Shown one piece after another: positions 44,596 through 58,500 of a stretch of 64,000 bases of DNA (the stretch's first letter is position 1; each line of letters begins with the position of its first letter). Source of the DNA: Streptomyces sp. NBC_00234 (GTDB taxonomy: Bacteria > Actinomycetota > Actinomycetes > Streptomycetales > Streptomycetaceae); the NCBI RefSeq assembly GCF_036195325.1, contig NZ_CP108101.1, positions 682,001-746,000 of the forward strand, read 5' to 3'. Both the position numbers and the translations under genes were made by a program. A model generated the notes under the pieces. That model was not told where the DNA came from. It made no database searches and worked only from the letters and a program-made list of their open reading frames with translations.

Positions 44596-47500
44596 TCAGC
44601 TACCTGCTTCCGCGGTCGGGCCGTCCAGTTCGAACTCGTCGAGCGCCATGCTGATCAGGCTCTCGGCGTCCAGCTCATCGATCGATCCGCCGGCGTCGTC
44701 GCCGTCGCCCACCCCCTCGGGTGCCTGCACTCCACCCAGTTCCAGGAGGCTGCGCATCAGTCCGGCATCGCGGAGCCTGTTGATGGGGATGGTCTGCAGA
44801 ATGCGGCGGACCTGCTCGTCCTCGTCGGTCTGGTCCGGGCCCGCTGCATCGGGGGCCAGTTCCGTGAGCAGGTGGGCGGTCACCACCTCCGGGCTTGGAT
44901 AGTCGAAGATCAGCGTCGGTGGCAGTCTGAGCCCGGTGACCACGTTGAGTTGGTTACGGAACTCCACAGCGCTGAGGGAATCGAACCCGAGCTCCTGGAA
45001 GGCGCGTTCAGGGTGGATGGCTTCCGGCCCCGCGTGCCCGAGCACGGCCGCCGCCTCGGCGCGGACCACTTCCAGCACCAGTGCGGAACGTGCATCGGCA
45101 TGCAGACCGGCCAGCCGTTCGGCCAGGGCAGGGCCGGCCTTGCTGACAGCCTCGCGCCTCTTCCGGCTGGTGGTGCTGCCCTGGGAGAGCACTCGGAAGA
45201 TTTCGGGGAGGTTGTCGGCGGCTTGTCGGAGGGTGGGCAGGTCGAGCTGGATCGGGACCAGAGCCGGATCATCGAGACCCAACGCCGTATCGAACAACTC
45301 CAGGCCACGCTCGGCCGTCAGCCCCTCGATACCGACCTGCTTCATCCGCCGCAGATCAGCCCCCGACAACTCACCCCCCATCCCATCCCCCGCAGACCAC
45401 AACCCCCACGCCAAAGCCTTGCCCGGCAGACCCCGCGCACGACGATGAGCCGCAAGAGCATCCAAGAACGTATTCGCCGCCGCATAGTTCGCCTGCCCCG
45501 CATTCCCCAGCACACCAGCCGCCGAAGAGAACATCACGAACGCCGACAGATCCATCCCCGCCGTCAACTCATGCAAATGCCACGCCGCATCCACCTTCGG
45601 CGCCAACACCCGACCCAACCGCTCCCGCGTCATCGCACCGATCACACCGTCATCCAACACACCCGCCAGATGCACCACACCCGACACCGGATGATCCGCC
45701 AACACCTTCGCCAGACCATCCCGATCCGACACATCACACGCCTTCAACACCACCCGCGCCCCAGCCGCCTCCAACTCCGCAACCAACGCACCAGCCCCCG
45801 CAGCACCACCACCACGACGACTCACCAACACCAACTCACGCACCCCGAACACCGACACCAACCGCCGGGCCACCAACCCACCCAACAACCCAGACGCACC
45901 CGTCACCAACACCGCACCCGAACCAAAACCACCCACCGACGAACCAACAACTTCCCCGGTCGCCGACGAACTCGCGCCTCCAGCCAGAGTTACCGACGTA
46001 TCAACGGCCACCCGACCCAGCCGGGCCACCCGAGCCACACCCTCACGCACCACCACCTGCGGCTCACCAACCGAAGCCACCACCGCAAGACCATCCTCCA
46101 GACCCGTCCCCTCACCAAAATCAGCGAGAACGAACCGGTCCGGCGCACCCGCCTGCGCGGAACGCACCAACCCCCACACCGCAGCACCAGCCAGATCCGA
46201 CACATCACCACCATCCACCGACACCGCACCCCGAGTGACGATCACCAGCCGGCTGTCAGCGAACCGCTCCCCCTCCAACCACTCCTGCACCACACCCAAC
46301 ACACCCGACACCACATCCCGCACCACACCAGGACCCGACCCCACACCACCACAGGGCAACACCACCACACCCGGCACCACCCCATCACCACCAACCACGT
46401 CCTCCCACAACGCCCAACCCCCAGAAACAGAAGCCGAAGCAGAAACAGGGACGGAGGTGGCGGTGGCGGTGGCGGGGAGCCAGTCGAGACGGAACAACCC
46501 GTCATGGAACGCACGCCCACCAGCAGCCAACTGCTCCGCGGAGACCCGACGCGACGCCAGCCTCCCCACCGAAGCAACCGGACGCCCCGCACCATCAGCA
46601 AGCCACACCGACACATCACTGCCACCCGAGCGCACCACCCGCACCCGCGCCTCGACAGCCCCCACCGCATGCAACGACACACCACTCCAGGAGAACGGCA
46701 ACACCGGCTCCGACTCCCCCTCACCACCCGACAACAACACCGAATGAAGCGCAGCATCAAGAAGAGCAGGATGCAGACCGAACCGGCCGGCATCGTCATG
46801 GGCCTCGTCGGGAAGGGCGACCTCGGCGAAGATCTCCTCACCCCGCGTCCAGACAGCCTTCAGCCCCTGGAACACCGGACCGTACTCATAACCCAGACCC
46901 TCCAACCGCTCATACGCACCCTCCACCGGCACCGACACCGCACCAGCCGGCGGCCACACCGCCAGATCGAAGTCAGCGGTCGGCGGTTCCGGCAGGAGCA
47001 CACCCTCAGCGTGCAAAGTCCACGGGATGTCTCGGTCGCCCTCCGGCCGCGAGTACACACTCACCGCGCGCGCACCGTCGTCGGCCGGAGCCCCGACCAC
47101 GACCTGGACCTGGAGCCCTTCGCTGTCGGGCAGGGTCAAGGGCGCCTGAAGAGTCAGCTCCTCCAACAGCCCGCACCCGACCTCCTCACCCGCACGGACG
47201 GCCAGCTCCACCAAACCCGTCCCCGGCAGCAGCACACTGCCCAGAACACTGTGATCAGCCAGCCAAGGCGACGCGGCGAACGAGAGTCGCCCCGTCATGA
47301 CGAGCCCACCGGAATCCGGAAGCATGACCGCGGCTCTCAGCAGCGGGTGATCAACCGTGCCGACTCCAGCGGACTCCAGCGAACCACCGCTCCCAGCCCA
47401 TGCGTTCGACCAGTAGTCGACTGTGTCGAGCCAGTAGCTCTCGTGCTGGAAGGCGTACGTGGGCAGGTCGACGCGGCGAGCACCGGTGGGCGCGTAGAAC

Positions 47501-50500
47501 GCGGCCCAATCCGGTGCGTGGCCGACGGTGTGCAGCCGCGCCAGCGCGGTCACCAGAGCCTCGGGCTCACTCTGCTGACGACGCAGGCCGGGCACGAACA
47601 CCGCATCGGACGCGGAGTTCTGTGCCATCGCGGTCAGTACGGCGTCGGGACCAACCTCCAGGAACACCGAGACCCCCGCAGCCGACAGCGCACGAACACC
47701 ATCACCGAACCGCACCGCCTCGCGGACGTGACGCACCCAGTACTCGGCAGAACCCAGATCACCCGAAGTAGCCAGCTCACCCGTGACGTTGGAGACCACC
47801 GGGATACGCGGCTCCCCGAACGTCACGCTCTCCGCGACCGTCCGGAACTCCTTCAGCATCGGCTCCATCAAAGGCGAGTGGAACGCGTGCGAGACCCGCA
47901 GTCGGCTCGTCTTACGGCCCAGCTCTTCAAAGCGAGCCGCAACCTCCAAGACCTCGTCCTCGGCTCCGGAGATCACCACCGCGTCCGGACCGTTCACCGC
48001 CGCGATACTCACGGCGTCCGACGTGAGGTACGGAAGGACCTCATCCTCCGAAGCCCGGACAGCGACCATCGCGCCACCCTCCGGAAGCGCCTGCATCAGC
48101 CGAGCCCGCGCGGCAACCAGCCTCGACGCATCAGCCAGCGAGAGAACTCCCGCTATGTGCGCGGCTGTCAGTTCACCCACCGAGTGACCGGCGACGAAGT
48201 CGGGACGCACACCCCACGACTCCAACAGACGGAACAACGCCGTCTCGAACGCGAACAACGCCGGCTGAGTGAACTCCGTCCGCTCCAGAACACCCGCGTC
48301 CTCACCCCACACCACATCCCGCAACGACCCCGACAAGTGGCCGTCCAACTCCGCGACCACCGCATCGAAAGCCTCAGCAAACACGGAGAACGCGCCGTAC
48401 AGCTCACGGCCCATCCCCACCCGCTGCGCACCCTGACCCGTGAACAAGAACGCCGTCTTCGGCCTGGACCTGGCCGCGCCGCGGAACACCGAACCATCCC
48501 GCCCGTCGCCGGCCAGCGCACGCAGCCCCTCAACCAGCTGCTCCCGCGTCCCGCCCACGACAGCAGCCCGATGCTCGAACCCCGCACGCGAGGTCACCAA
48601 CGAGAAGCCGACATCCACCGGACGTATCTCAGACGCACCCACCACCTGCGCCAGCAGACGCCCGGCCTGATCACGCAACGCCTCCGGACTCCGGCCCGAC
48701 ACCACCCACGGCACCACCGGACCATCCACCACCGGCACACCAACAACAGCGGCGGACTCCTCCACCACCTGCTCCAAAACCACATGCGCGTTCGTGCCAC
48801 TGATCCCGAACGACGACACAGACGCCCGCCGCGGACCATCCGTCTCAGGCCACTCCCTGGCCTCCGTCAACAGCTCCACCGCACCCGCAGACCAATCCAC
48901 CTGATCCGACGGACGATCCACATGCAACGTCTTCGGCAACACACCATGCCGCATCGCATGAACAACCTTGATAATCCCCGCCACACCAGCAGCAGCCTGC
49001 GTATGACCCATGTTCGACTTCACCGAACCCAGCCACAACGGCCGACCCTCAGCCCGATCCTGCCCATAGGTGGCCAGCAGCGCCTGCGCCTCGATCGGAT
49101 CACCCAGCGTCGTACCCGTACCGTGCGCCTCCACCAAATCCACATCGGCACCCGTCAGACCCGCATTCGCGAGCGCCTGCCGAATCACCCGCACCTGCGA
49201 CGGACCATTCGGAGCCGTCAGACCATTACTCGCACCATCCTGATTCAGCGCCGAACCCCGCACCACCGCAACCACCGGATGACCCAAGCGACGCGCATCG
49301 GAAAGCCGCTCCACAAGGAGCATCCCCGCACCCTCACCCCACGCCGTCCCATCCGCACCCGCAGCAAACGACTTCGCACGCCCATCCGCAGCCAACCCAC
49401 GCTGACGACTGAACTCCACAAACGTCTCCGGAGTCGCCATCACCGCAACCCCACCCACCAACGCCAAATCACAATCCCCAGAACGCAAAGACTGCACCGC
49501 CGAATGCAACGCCACCAACGACGACGAACACGCCGTATCCACCGTCACCGCCGGCCCCTCAAGACCGAAGACGTAGGAGATGCGGCCCGACGCGATGGCG
49601 CCCGTCCCGCTGTTGGCCGCGTAGTCGTGGTACATCACACCCGCGAACACGCCCGTCCGCGAACCCGCCAGCGTCGACGGGACGATGCCCGCGTTCTCGA
49701 ATGCCTCCCACGACACCTCCAGCAGCAACCGCTGCTGCGGGTCCATGATCAACGCCTCGTTCGGGCTGATCCCGAAGAAGTCCGGGTCGAACTCGGCAAC
49801 CCTGTGGAGGAACCCGCCCTGACCCACATAGCTCGTGTTCGGCCGCGTGCCGGTCGGGTCGAGGAGCTCGTCGACCCGCCAGCCGCGGTCGGTCGGGAAG
49901 GACGTGATCCCGTCCCGGCCTTCGACGACGAGGTTCCACAGGTCCTCGGGGGACTCCACACCACCGGGGTAGCGGCAGGCCATGCCCACGATCACGATCG
50001 GATCGTCGTCCGTGACGGTGCCGACGCTGACGGCTCGCACGTCCTCCGTAACTCCGGAGAGTTCGCCCAGCAGGTAGCGGGCGAGCGACAGCGGGTTCGG
50101 ATAGTCGAAGATCACCGTCGCCGGGAGCCGGAGACCGGTCTCCTCGCCGAGGCTGTTACGGAGTTCGAGTGCGCCGAGGGAGTCGATCCCGAGATCACGG
50201 AATGCCCGATCAGCTTCGACCGCTTGGGCCCCGGAGTAGCCAAGGGCGACCGCGGCGCGTTCCTGAACCAGGCCGAGCAGCAGGTCCTGCCGCTCCTGCG
50301 CCGACAGACCGGCCAGACGGCGCCGCAGCGAGTCCGAGCCTGCGCCGGCAGCTGCCGCGCTGCGCCGGGCCGTCGGTACCAGCGCGCGGAACAGGCCGGG
50401 CAGTGCATCGCCCTGGGCCCGCAGTCCGGGCAGGTCGAGGGCGGTCGGCACGACGAGGGCACGGTCCACCGAGGGGGCCGCGCCAAAGAGCGCCAGACCT

Positions 50501-53500
50501 TCGTCGGTGGTGAGAGGGGAGATCCCACCTCGGGAGATCTTGGCGCGGTCGGCGGTGTCCAGCTCACCGGCCATGCCTCCGGACAGCTCCCACAGCCCCC
50601 AGGCCAGCGACTGCGCAGGCAGGCCCTGGGCGCGACGGTGGACGGCCAGAGCGTCCAGGAAAGCATTGGCCGCCGCATAGCTGCCCTGCCCGGGTGCGCC
50701 GAGCAGTCCGGCGAAGGAGGAGAACAGGACGAACGCCGCAAGCGGCTGCCCTGCGGTGAGGTGGTGGAGGTGCAACGCGGCATCCACCTTGGGACGGAAC
50801 ACCGTGGTGATGCGCTCCGGATTGAGGGAGGCGACGACACCGTCGTCGAGCACTCCCGCCGCGTGCACCACACCGGTCAGCGTGACCTGCTCCAGGAGTG
50901 TGGCGACAGACGAGCGGTCCGCCACGTCACAGGCCGCGACGGTCACTTCCGCGCCGAGCGCGGTGAGTTCGTCCCGGAGCTCGGCAGCGCCCGGGGCGTC
51001 CGGGCCTCGCCGGCTGGTGAGCAGCAGGCTGCGTACACCGTGGTCCACCACCAGACGGCGGGCGACGAGTGCACCGATGCCTCCGGTGCCACCGGTCACG
51101 AGGACCGTGCCGTCCCCGAAGGCTCCACCGTCGGTGACGGGTGGCACGTCGGCGTCGGTCGGGGTGCCGGCCGACGCCGGGGTGGTTCCAGAGGTCGATC
51201 CGGTGCCCGCGGCGTTGGCCGTGGCCCGCGTCAGCCGTGCGGCGTGCAGAACGCCGTCGCGGATCGCGACGTTGTCCTCCCCCGCGGCGACGACGGCGGC
51301 GCCGATCGACTGGGGGGCCGCTGTGGCGTCCAGGTCGGCGAGCAGGATGCGGCCCGGGTTCTCCATCTGCGCGGAACGGACCAGCCCTGCGACCGCAGCG
51401 CCCATGAGACCGCCCAGTCCCAGCCCTGTGCCGGTGGTGCTGTCCGAGGCAGTGGCGTCGCCCGGCCCGCTCTCCGGGCCGGCGACGGAGACGGCTCCGC
51501 GGGTGACAACCAGGAGACGTGACGCGTCGAATCGCCCGTCGGCGTCGGCCAGCCACTCCTGAACGGCCGCCAGTACACGATGCGTTGTCGCGTGAACTGC
51601 ATCGGCGGAGTCGGCAGAGCGTGCGGGGTCGGCGGTGGGTTCGGGGTCGGCGACGTCCGAGGCTTCCTCGACGGTCGCGGGTGCGGTGGCGTCCGGACGG
51701 ACTGCCTCAAGTATCACGACATCCGGGACGGGGGCGCCGCGATCCAGCTCCTCCCAGGTCCCGATGGTGAGGGCCTGCGGCTCGGTGGCCGACGGCAGCC
51801 TCACCCAGTCCAGTTGATAGAGAGAGTCGTGGAACGTGGCTGCTGCGGCTGCCAGTTGTGCATCGGAGATGCGGCGCAGAGCCAACGAGCCGACGGTGGC
51901 AACCGGCCGACCCTCGACATCGGTGGTCTCGACACTCACCGCGACACTCCCGCCACCGGACTCACCCGGGACGAGCCGCACGCGCAGCGACGCAGCGCCA
52001 GAGGCGTGCAGGGCCACCTTCGACCAGGTGAACGGCAGGGTCGGGCCCTGGCCCACCGCGTCGGTCAGGGCGACCGCGTGGAGCGCCGCGTCGAGCAGAG
52101 CGGGGTGGAGACCGAAGCGCTCCGCCTCGCTGCGGGCGTGCTCGGGAAGCGTGGCCTCGGCGTAGATCTCGTTGCCGTGTCGCCAGGCGGCGGTGAGCCC
52201 CTGGAAGACCGGCCCGTACACCATTCCGGATTCGGCGAGCCCCTCGTACAGCCCGTCCAGATCCAGTGGTTCGGCACCGGCCGGCGGCCACTCCTGCAGC
52301 ACGGACCCGTCGCTCGGGGCAGGGGCTGCGGCGGCGGACGCGAGCATCCCACTGGCATGGCGCATCCACGGAGCATCGGCGTCCGCGTCACCGGCACGCG
52401 AGTAGACACCCACCGAGCGACTGCCGTGGACGGCATCGGGAGCCCGGACGACCACCTGTACCTGCGCCGATCCATGGGCGGGCAGGACCAGCGGTGCCTC
52501 GATCACCAGCTCGTCGAGAACCGGCGAGCCGACCTGGTCCCCCGCTCGGATGGCCAGCTCGACGAACCCCGTTCCGGGGAAGAGGACCGACTCGCCGATC
52601 ACGTGATCGGCCAGCCAGGGGTGCGAACCGACGGAGAGCCGGCCGGTGAACACGGCGCCGTCGGCGTCGGCAAGCATCACCATCGCACTGAGCAGGGGGT
52701 GCTCGGCCGCGTGCAGACCGGCAGCGGCGGCTCCCGCGACTGCACGGTCCGGCAGCCAGTAGTGCTGACGCTGGAAGGCGTACGTGGGCAGGTCGACGCG
52801 GGAGGCACCCGTGGGCGCGTAGTACGCGGCCCAGTCCGGAGCGTGGCCGACGGTGTGCAGCCGTGCCAGGGCCGTGACCAGCGCCTCGGGCTCGCTCTGC
52901 TGACGACGCAGACCGGGCACGAACACCGGGTCACCGTCTCCACTGTCGGCCAGGGCGTTCTGCGCCATCGCGGTGAGGACGGCGTCGGGGCCGACCTCCA
53001 GGAACACGGAGACCCCGGCAGCCGACAGCGTACGGACACCGTCCCCGAAACGGACAGCTTCGCGGACGTGGCGCACCCAGTACTCGGGCGATCGCAGATC
53101 GTCCGAAGTCGCGAGCTCACCCGTGACGTTGGAGACCACCGGGATGCGCGGCTCCTCGAACGTCACGCCCTGCGCAACCGCCCGGAACTCCTTCAGCATC
53201 GGTTCCATCAGCGGCGAGTGGAACGCGTGCGAGACCCGCAGACGACTCGTCTTGCGACCCTCCGACTCGAAACGAGCCGCAACCTCCAGGACGTCCTTCT
53301 CGGCTCCGGAGATCACCACCGCATCCGGACCGTTCACGGCCGCGATGCTCACCGCATCCGACGTCAGGTAGGGACGGACCTCGTCCTCCGACGCCCGGAC
53401 GGCGACCATCGCACCACCAGCAGGCAGGGCCTGCATCAGCCGCGCCCTGGCAGCCACCAACTTCGCCGCATCAGCGAGGGACAGGACACCCGACACGTGC

Positions 53501-55470
53501 GCGGCGGTCAGCTCACCCACCGAATGCCCGGCGACGAAGTCGGGACGCACACCCCACGACTCCAGCAGACGGAACAGGGCGGTCTCGAAGGCGAACAGCG
53601 CCGGCTGCGTGAACTCCGTCCGCTCCAGCACCGCCGCATCCTCGCCCCACACCACATCACGCACCGGCTTGGGCAGGTGGCCGTCCAGCTCCGCGACCAC
53701 CGCGTCGAACGCCTCAGCGAACACGGGGAACGCGCTGTGCAGTTCACGGCCCATACCGACCCGCTGCGCACCCTGACCCGTAAAGAGGGTGGCCAGAGCC
53801 CCAGCAGAACGTGAAGTCCCCCGCACCACACCCGGACCTTCACGACCGTCCGCCAACACACCCAAGGCGGCCAGCAGTTCACCGCGGTCGCGGCCGACGA
53901 CCACAGCGCGGTGGTCCAGCACTGCGCGCGAAGTCGCGAGCGAGAAGCCGACATCCACCGGACGTATCCCGGGCGCCTCCACCACCTGTGCCAGCAGACG
54001 GGCGGCCTGCGCCTTCAACGCGTCCACGCCGGCGGCCGAGAGCGCCCAGGCATGCACCGGAAGCTCCAGAGCAGAGGCCGGCACCTCCTCCGCCCCGTCA
54101 CTCTCGGCAGGCTCCTCTTCCGGCGCCTGCTCGATGATCACGTGCGCGTTCGTACCGCTGATCCCGAACGACGACACCGCAGCCCGCCGCGGGCCACCCG
54201 TCTCGGGCCAGTCCCGGGCCTCCGCCAGCAGCTCCACCGCGCCCGCGGACCAGTCCACCTTCGGCGACGGCTCCGCCACGTGCAGCGTCTTCGGCAGCAC
54301 CCCGTGCTGCATCGCCTGGACCATCTTGATCAGACCGGCGACGCCGGCGGCGGCCTGGGCGTGACCGATGTTGGACTTGATTGAGCCCAACCAAAGCGGC
54401 CGGCCTTCCGGCCGGTCCTGGCCGTACGTCGCCAGCAACGCCTGGGCCTCGATCGGGTCACCCAGCGTCGTACCCGTACCGTGCGCTTCGACCGCGTCGA
54501 TGTCGGAGGGTGTGAGCCCAGCCGAGTTCAGGGCGTCCTGGATGACGCGTCGCTGGGCGGGACCGTTGGGTGCGGTCATGCCGTTGCTGGCGCCGTCCTG
54601 GTTGACGGCCGAGCCGCGTACCACGGCGAGCACCGGGTGACCGTTGCGCCGGGCGTCCGACAGCCGCTCCACCAGGAGGACGCCGACGCCCTCGCCCCAA
54701 CCCGTACCGTTCGCGTCGGCGGCGAAAGCGCGGCAGCGGCCGTCGGGCGACAGGCCGCGCTGCTCGCTGAAGTAGGCGAACACGTCAGGGGTGGACATCA
54801 CGGTGACGCCCCCCGCGAGCGCGAGGGAGCACTCGCCGCGGCGCAGTGACTGGATCGCGAGGTGGAGCGCGACCAGTGAGGAGGAACAGGCCGTGTCGAT
54901 CGAGACGGCCGGGCCCTCCAGGCCAAGGGTGTAGGCCACCCGGCCGGACACCAGGCTGCCGGCAGTCGTGACGCTGGCGTAGTCGTGGTAGACGACGCCG
55001 GCGAACACGCCGGTTCGGCTGCCCTTGAGCGAAGAGGGGTCGATCCCCGCGCGCTCGAGGCTTTCCCAGGAGGCTTCGAGCAGCAGCCGCTGCTGCGGAT
55101 CCATGTCCTCCGCCTCGCGCGGGCTGATCTTGAACAGCTCCGGGTCGAACTCATCGGCGTCGTAGAGGAATCCGCCGGTCTTCGCGTAGCTCTTGCCCGG
55201 CTTTCCCGGCTCCGGGTCGTAGATGTCGTCGACGTTCCAGCCACGGTTGGCCGGGAAGTCGGCGATGGTGTCCGTACCTGCCGCGACCAGGTCCCACAGA
55301 TCCTCGGGGGATCCGGCGCCGCCGGGGAAACGGCAGCTCATGGCAACGATGGCGATCGGCTCGTGTTCCCTGGTCTCGGCCTCCCGCAGCTTGCGGCGGA
55401 CCTGGCGCAGGTCGGTGGTGGCTCGCCGGAGGTATTCCCGGAGCTTGGCGTCGTTCTCCATCGTCGTCAT
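44596..55470 (-). CDS. modular type I PKS, two modules KS-AT-DH-KR-ACP
   Basis: 3624 residues. N-terminal docking coiled coil ([20 protein letters not shown], 4-35). First module: KS Cys195; AT Ser650 with HAFH (malonyl); DH His956 in [12 protein letters not shown] and [11 protein letters not shown] Tyr1598 with LDD; ACP Ser1764. Second module: KS from ~1824 with Cys1981; AT Ser2430 with HAFH; DH His2740 with [11 protein letters not shown] Tyr3329 with LDD; ACP Ser3498. An acidic helical C-terminal docking segment ends in [12 protein letters not shown]. All reductive sites look intact, so each module should give a trans-type alkene with no methyl branch. No clear Shine-Dalgarno before the ATG at 55470; the gap to the upstream PKS stop is 43 bases. 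Confidence 0.95.
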   Translation of the reverse strand: MTTMENDAKLREYLRRATTDLRQVRRKLREAETREHEPIAIVAMSCRFPGGAGSPEDLWDLVAAGTDTIADFPANRGWNVDDIYDPEPGKPGKSYAKTGGFLYDADEFDPELFKISPREAEDMDPQQRLLLEASWESLERAGIDPSSLKGSRTGVFAGVVYHDYASVTTAGSLVSGRVAYTLGLEGPAVSIDTACSSSLVALHLAIQSLRRGECSLALAGGVTVMSTPDVFAYFSEQRGLSPDGRCRAFAADANGTGWGEGVGVLLVERLSDARRNGHPVLAVVRGSAVNQDGASNGMTAPNGPAQRRVIQDALNSAGLTPSDIDAVEAHGTGTTLGDPIEAQALLATYGQDRPEGRPLWLGSIKSNIGHAQAAAGVAGLIKMVQAMQHGVLPKTLHVAEPSPKVDWSAGAVELLAEARDWPETGGPRRAAVSSFGISGTNAHVIIEQAPEEEPAESDGAEEVPASALELPVHAWALSAAGVDALKAQAARLLAQVVEAPGIRPVDVGFSLATSRAVLDHRAVVVGRDRGELLAALGVLADGREGPGVVRGTSRSAGALATLFTGQGAQRVGMGRELHSAFPVFAEAFDAVVAELDGHLPKPVRDVVWGEDAAVLERTEFTQPALFAFETALFRLLESWGVRPDFVAGHSVGELTAAHVSGVLSLADAAKLVAARARLMQALPAGGAMVAVRASEDEVRPYLTSDAVSIAAVNGPDAVVISGAEKDVLEVAARFESEGRKTSRLRVSHAFHSPLMEPMLKEFRAVAQGVTFEEPRIPVVSNVTGELATSDDLRSPEYWVRHVREAVRFGDGVRTLSAAGVSVFLEVGPDAVLTAMAQNALADSGDGDPVFVPGLRRQQSEPEALVTALARLHTVGHAPDWAAYYAPTGASRVDLPTYAFQRQHYWLPDRAVAGAAAAGLHAAEHPLLSAMVMLADADGAVFTGRLSVGSHPWLADHVIGESVLFPGTGFVELAIRAGDQVGSPVLDELVIEAPLVLPAHGSAQVQVVVRAPDAVHGSRSVGVYSRAGDADADAPWMRHASGMLASAAAAPAPSDGSVLQEWPPAGAEPLDLDGLYEGLAESGMVYGPVFQGLTAAWRHGNEIYAEATLPEHARSEAERFGLHPALLDAALHAVALTDAVGQGPTLPFTWSKVALHASGAASLRVRLVPGESGGGSVAVSVETTDVEGRPVATVGSLALRRISDAQLAAAAATFHDSLYQLDWVRLPSATEPQALTIGTWEELDRGAPVPDVVILEAVRPDATAPATVEEASDVADPEPTADPARSADSADAVHATTHRVLAAVQEWLADADGRFDASRLLVVTRGAVSVAGPESGPGDATASDSTTGTGLGLGGLMGAAVAGLVRSAQMENPGRILLADLDATAAPQSIGAAVVAAGEDNVAIRDGVLHAARLTRATANAAGTGSTSGTTPASAGTPTDADVPPVTDGGAFGDGTVLVTGGTGGIGALVARRLVVDHGVRSLLLTSRRGPDAPGAAELRDELTALGAEVTVAACDVADRSSVATLLEQVTLTGVVHAAGVLDDGVVASLNPERITTVFRPKVDAALHLHHLTAGQPLAAFVLFSSFAGLLGAPGQGSYAAANAFLDALAVHRRAQGLPAQSLAWGLWELSGGMAGELDTADRAKISRGGISPLTTDEGLALFGAAPSVDRALVVPTALDLPGLRAQGDALPGLFRALVPTARRSAAAAGAGSDSLRRRLAGLSAQERQDLLLGLVQERAAVALGYSGAQAVEADRAFRDLGIDSLGALELRNSLGEETGLRLPATVIFDYPNPLSLARYLLGELSGVTEDVRAVSVGTVTDDDPIVIVGMACRYPGGVESPEDLWNLVVEGRDGITSFPTDRGWRVDELLDPTGTRPNTSYVGQGGFLHRVAEFDPDFFGISPNEALIMDPQQRLLLEVSWEAFENAGIVPSTLAGSRTGVFAGVMYHDYAANSGTGAIASGRISYVFGLEGPAVTVDTACSSSLVALHSAVQSLRSGDCDLALVGGVAVMATPETFVEFSRQRGLAADGRAKSFAAGADGTAWGEGAGMLLVERLSDARRLGHPVVAVVRGSALNQDGASNGLTAPNGPSQVRVIRQALANAGLTGADVDLVEAHGTGTTLGDPIEAQALLATYGQDRAEGRPLWLGSVKSNMGHTQAAAGVAGIIKVVHAMRHGVLPKTLHVDRPSDQVDWSAGAVELLTEAREWPETDGPRRASVSSFGISGTNAHVVLEQVVEESAAVVGVPVVDGPVVPWVVSGRSPEALRDQAGRLLAQVVGASEIRPVDVGFSLVTSRAGFEHRAAVVGGTREQLVEGLRALAGDGRDGSVFRGAARSRPKTAFLFTGQGAQRVGMGRELYGAFSVFAEAFDAVVAELDGHLSGSLRDVVWGEDAGVLERTEFTQPALFAFETALFRLLESWGVRPDFVAGHSVGELTAAHIAGVLSLADASRLVAARARLMQALPEGGAMVAVRASEDEVLPYLTSDAVSIAAVNGPDAVVISGAEDEVLEVAARFEELGRKTSRLRVSHAFHSPLMEPMLKEFRTVAESVTFGEPRIPVVSNVTGELATSGDLGSAEYWVRHVREAVRFGDGVRALSAAGVSVFLEVGPDAVLTAMAQNSASDAVFVPGLRRQQSEPEALVTALARLHTVGHAPDWAAFYAPTGARRVDLPTYAFQHESYWLDTVDYWSNAWAGSGGSLESAGVGTVDHPLLRAAVMLPDSGGLVMTGRLSFAASPWLADHSVLGSVLLPGTGLVELAVRAGEEVGCGLLEELTLQAPLTLPDSEGLQVQVVVGAPADDGARAVSVYSRPEGDRDIPWTLHAEGVLLPEPPTADFDLAVWPPAGAVSVPVEGAYERLEGLGYEYGPVFQGLKAVWTRGEEIFAEVALPDEAHDDAGRFGLHPALLDAALHSVLLSGGEGESEPVLPFSWSGVSLHAVGAVEARVRVVRSGGSDVSVWLADGAGRPVASVGRLASRRVSAEQLAAGGRAFHDGLFRLDWLPATATATSVPVSASASVSGGWALWEDVVGGDGVVPGVVVLPCGGVGSGPGVVRDVVSGVLGVVQEWLEGERFADSRLVIVTRGAVSVDGGDVSDLAGAAVWGLVRSAQAGAPDRFVLADFGEGTGLEDGLAVVASVGEPQVVVREGVARVARLGRVAVDTSVTLAGGASSSATGEVVGSSVGGFGSGAVLVTGASGLLGGLVARRLVSVFGVRELVLVSRRGGGAAGAGALVAELEAAGARVVLKACDVSDRDGLAKVLADHPVSGVVHLAGVLDDGVIGAMTRERLGRVLAPKVDAAWHLHELTAGMDLSAFVMFSSAAGVLGNAGQANYAAANTFLDALAAHRRARGLPGKALAWGLWSAGDGMGGELSGADLRRMKQVGIEGLTAERGLELFDTALGLDDPALVPIQLDLPTLRQAADNLPEIFRVLSQGSTTSRKRREAVSKAGPALAERLAGLHADARSALVLEVVRAEAAAVLGHAGPEAIHPERAFQELGFDSLSAVEFRNQLNVVTGLRLPPTLIFDYPSPEVVTAHLLTELAPDAAGPDQTDEDEQVRRILQTIPINRLRDAGLMRSLLELGGVQAPEGVGDGDDAGGSIDELDAESLISMALDEFELDGPTAEAGS
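45204..46967 (-). repeat. PKS near-identical tract A, copy 2 (second module of middle PKS)
   Basis: Partner of 39707-41467, covering the KR and the C-terminal half of the DH, with a handful of single-base differences at its DH end. Identity includes silent positions. Confidence 0.9.
48117..48597 (-). repeat. PKS near-identical tract D, copy 2 (AT N-terminal region)
   Basis: Partner of 42590-43070. Confidence 0.85.
48786..49195 (-). repeat. PKS near-identical tract C, copy 2 (KS C-terminal region)
   Basis: Partner of 43268-43677. Confidence 0.85.
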
Positions 55471-55513
55471 ACCCAATCTCGGAGGAAGTTCATATGAGGA
55501 CTGAGAAGAGCTC

Positions 55514-58500
55514 TCAGGAATGGCCGAGTTCGTTGTCGAGCAGGTCGAACAGCTCGTCGTCGGAAGCGGTGCTGAGATCCGGCTCGTCCTCGGCCGTCGC
55601 CGCATCGGGCTGGGCCGCGTTCCAGCGGCGCAGCAGGGTTTCCAGGCGCGCCGTGATCTGAGCGCGCCCACCGTCCATGAGCGAGGCGGCAGCGAGAGCA
55701 GCCTCCAGGCGCTCGACCTCGCCGATCAGCTGCTGGGAACCGTCGGCATCGCGGGGTGCCAGCGACTCCTGGAGCTGTACGGCCACGTCGCGGGCGGTCG
55801 GGTAGTCGAACACCAGGGTGGGGGGGAGCTCCAGTCCGGTGGCGATGTTGAGGCGGTTTCGGAATTCGACGGCTGTCAGTGAGTCGAAACCGAGTTCCTT
55901 GAAGGCCCGGTCCGCCTCGATGGCGTTGGCCGTGGCATGGCCGAGTACGCCGGCGACCTGTTCCCGCACCACGTCCAGGAGCAACCGCTCCCGCTCCTCC
56001 GGACCGAGTCCGGACAGCCGTCCTGCGAGGGTCGCGCCTCCGCCGACCGTGCTCCGGGAGGAGACACGAGCCATGTGGCGGAGGAGGTGGGGAACGGTGG
56101 CCGGCTGGGACCGCAACGCCACGAGATCCAACGGCAACGGCACCATCACCGCCCCACCCACACCCGAATCCACGCTCATCGCCGCGTCGAACAACTCCAG
56201 ACCCTCAACCGCACCCAGCGCCGGGAAACCCTGCCGAGCCAACCGCTCCACATCACCGACCGACAACCGGTCAGCCATCCCACCAACACCGACCCACGGC
56301 CCCCACACCAACGACCGACCCGGCAAACCACCAGCCACCCGCACCACAGCCAACGCATCCAAAAACGCATTCGCCGCCGCATAATTCGCCTGCCCCGGGC
56401 CACCCAACAACCCAGCCACCGACGAGAACATCACAAACGCCGACAGGTCCATCCCCGCCGTCAGCTCATGCAGATGCCAAGCCGCAACAGCCTTCGGCGC
56501 CAACACCCCGTCCATACGCTCCGGCGTCATCGCACCGATCACACCGTCATCAAGCACACCAGCAACATGCACCACACCCGTCAGAACAACCCGATCCAGC
56601 ACCGCTGCCAACGCAGCACGGTCCGCGACATCACAACCCGCCACCGACACACGCGCCCCAGCCGCCTCCAGATCCGCGACCAGCTCCTCAGCCCCCGGAG
56701 CCCGCAGCCCCCGACGACTCACCAACAACAAGTCGCTTACCCCATGAGCCGCCACGAGATGCCGGGCCACCAACGCACCCAACCCACCGGTGCCACCGGT
56801 CACCAGCACCGTGCCGTCACCGAACGACCCAGCACCATCAACCGACACCGGACCCGCAGCCGAACGCACCAGACGCGGAGCCCATACCCGGCCCTCACGC
56901 ACCGCCACCTCGGGCTCACCACAACCAACCACCAACTCCACCGCACCAGCAGAACCATCCACATCACCCAGAACAATCCGCCCCGGATTCTCCGCCTGAG
57001 CCGCCCGAACCAGACCCCACACCCCAGCACCAGCCAGATCAGACACCCCACCACCATCCACCGACACCGCACCACGCGTAACAATCACCAACCGGCAATC
57101 AGCAAACCGCTCATCCGCCAACCACCCCTGCACCACACCCAAAACCCCACCAACAGCACCCCGCAACGCCCCCGGAACACCCTCCCCAGACACACCCGCT
57201 GGAGCCTCCGGGACGGCGAACACCACCGCATCCGCACCCACCTCACCACCACCCGCAACGTCCTCCCACCACACAAACGAACCCACACCATTGGCCACCG
57301 AACCCTCAGCAACCACACCCCACTCAACCGCCAGCAGGGAATCGGTCGTGGAAGCCTTGGTCCGCAGCTGCTTCAGGTCCAGTGGGCGAGTGGTGAGCGA
57401 TGCTGCTGAGAACACAGGTGAGCCGGCGATGTCGGTGACATCCATCGCATAACCGGAGTCGTCACGTACCAGTCGAACGCGAAGCTCGTCCGCGCCCGTG
57501 GCATACAGGGCCACCTTGCTCCACTCGGACGGCATCCTCGGCGTGCCACCGGTCCCGGCCTCGCCCACCAGCAGGGCAGCCTGCAGGCCACCCTCCAGGA
57601 GAGCGGGGTGCAGCCCTGGCTGGCCACCGTCCTCCCGGGCTTCGTCGGGCACGGCGACCTCGGCGAAGATCTCCTCGCCCCGCGTCCAGACAGCCTTCAG
57701 CCCCTGGAGCCCCGGTCCGTACCCGTACCCCTGATCTGCCAGCTGCTCATACACCGCATCGAAAGGAACCGACACAGCACCGGGCGGCGGCCACACCACC
57801 AGGTCGACATCGGGAGCGGATGCCTGCGGCATCAGCGTCCCCTCCGCATGCACCGTCCACGTCGCATCCGGATCACCCTCCACACGGGAGTGAACGGCAA
57901 TGCTGCGACGGTCGGTGGGTGCCTCGGCTGCGCCGACTGCCACCTGGAACTGCACGGCAGCGTTCTCGGGAACGACCAACGGTGCCTGAAGCCTCAGCTC
58001 CTCCAGCAGCGCGCACCCGACCTCGTCACCTGCGCGAAGCGCCAGCTCCACCCAACTGGTCCCCGGCACCAGCACGCTGCCCAGGATGTTGTACTCGGCA
58101 AGCCAGGGATGGGAGTTGAGGGAGAGGCGGCCGGTGAAGACAACTCCGCCGTCCGGCAAGGTCACCGCCGCGCCCAGCAGCGGATGCCCTCCCGCGCCGA
58201 GACCCAGCGACTCCGGATCACCCCCGCTGACTGCGGGGAGCGACCAGTAGTGCTGACGCTGGAAGGCGTAGGTGGGCAGGTCGACGCGGCGGGCACCGGT
58301 GGGCGCGTAGAACGCGGCCCAGTCCGGTGCGTGGCCGACGGTGTGCAGCCGCGCGAGCGCTGTCACCAGAGCCTCGGGCTCACTCTGGTTGCGACGCAGG
58401 CCGGGCACGAACACCGCGTCGGACGCGGAGTTCTGTGCCATCGCGGTCAGTACGGCGTCGGGACCGACCTCCAGGAACACCGAGACCCCAGCAGCCGACA

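Noticed and set aside
46430..46480. Short GGTGGC-like runs in the PKS linker that look like a microsatellite or CRISPR-type repeat
   Set aside because: They encode an Ala/Thr/Ser/Val linker between DH and KR regions and have no spacer structure.
44470..51522. Very long plus-strand open frame (2350 codons) opposite the PKS genes
   Set aside because: It is the antisense of well-supported PKS domains. The translation is low-complexity, rich in Arg, His, Thr and Pro, and the lack of stops comes from codon bias.
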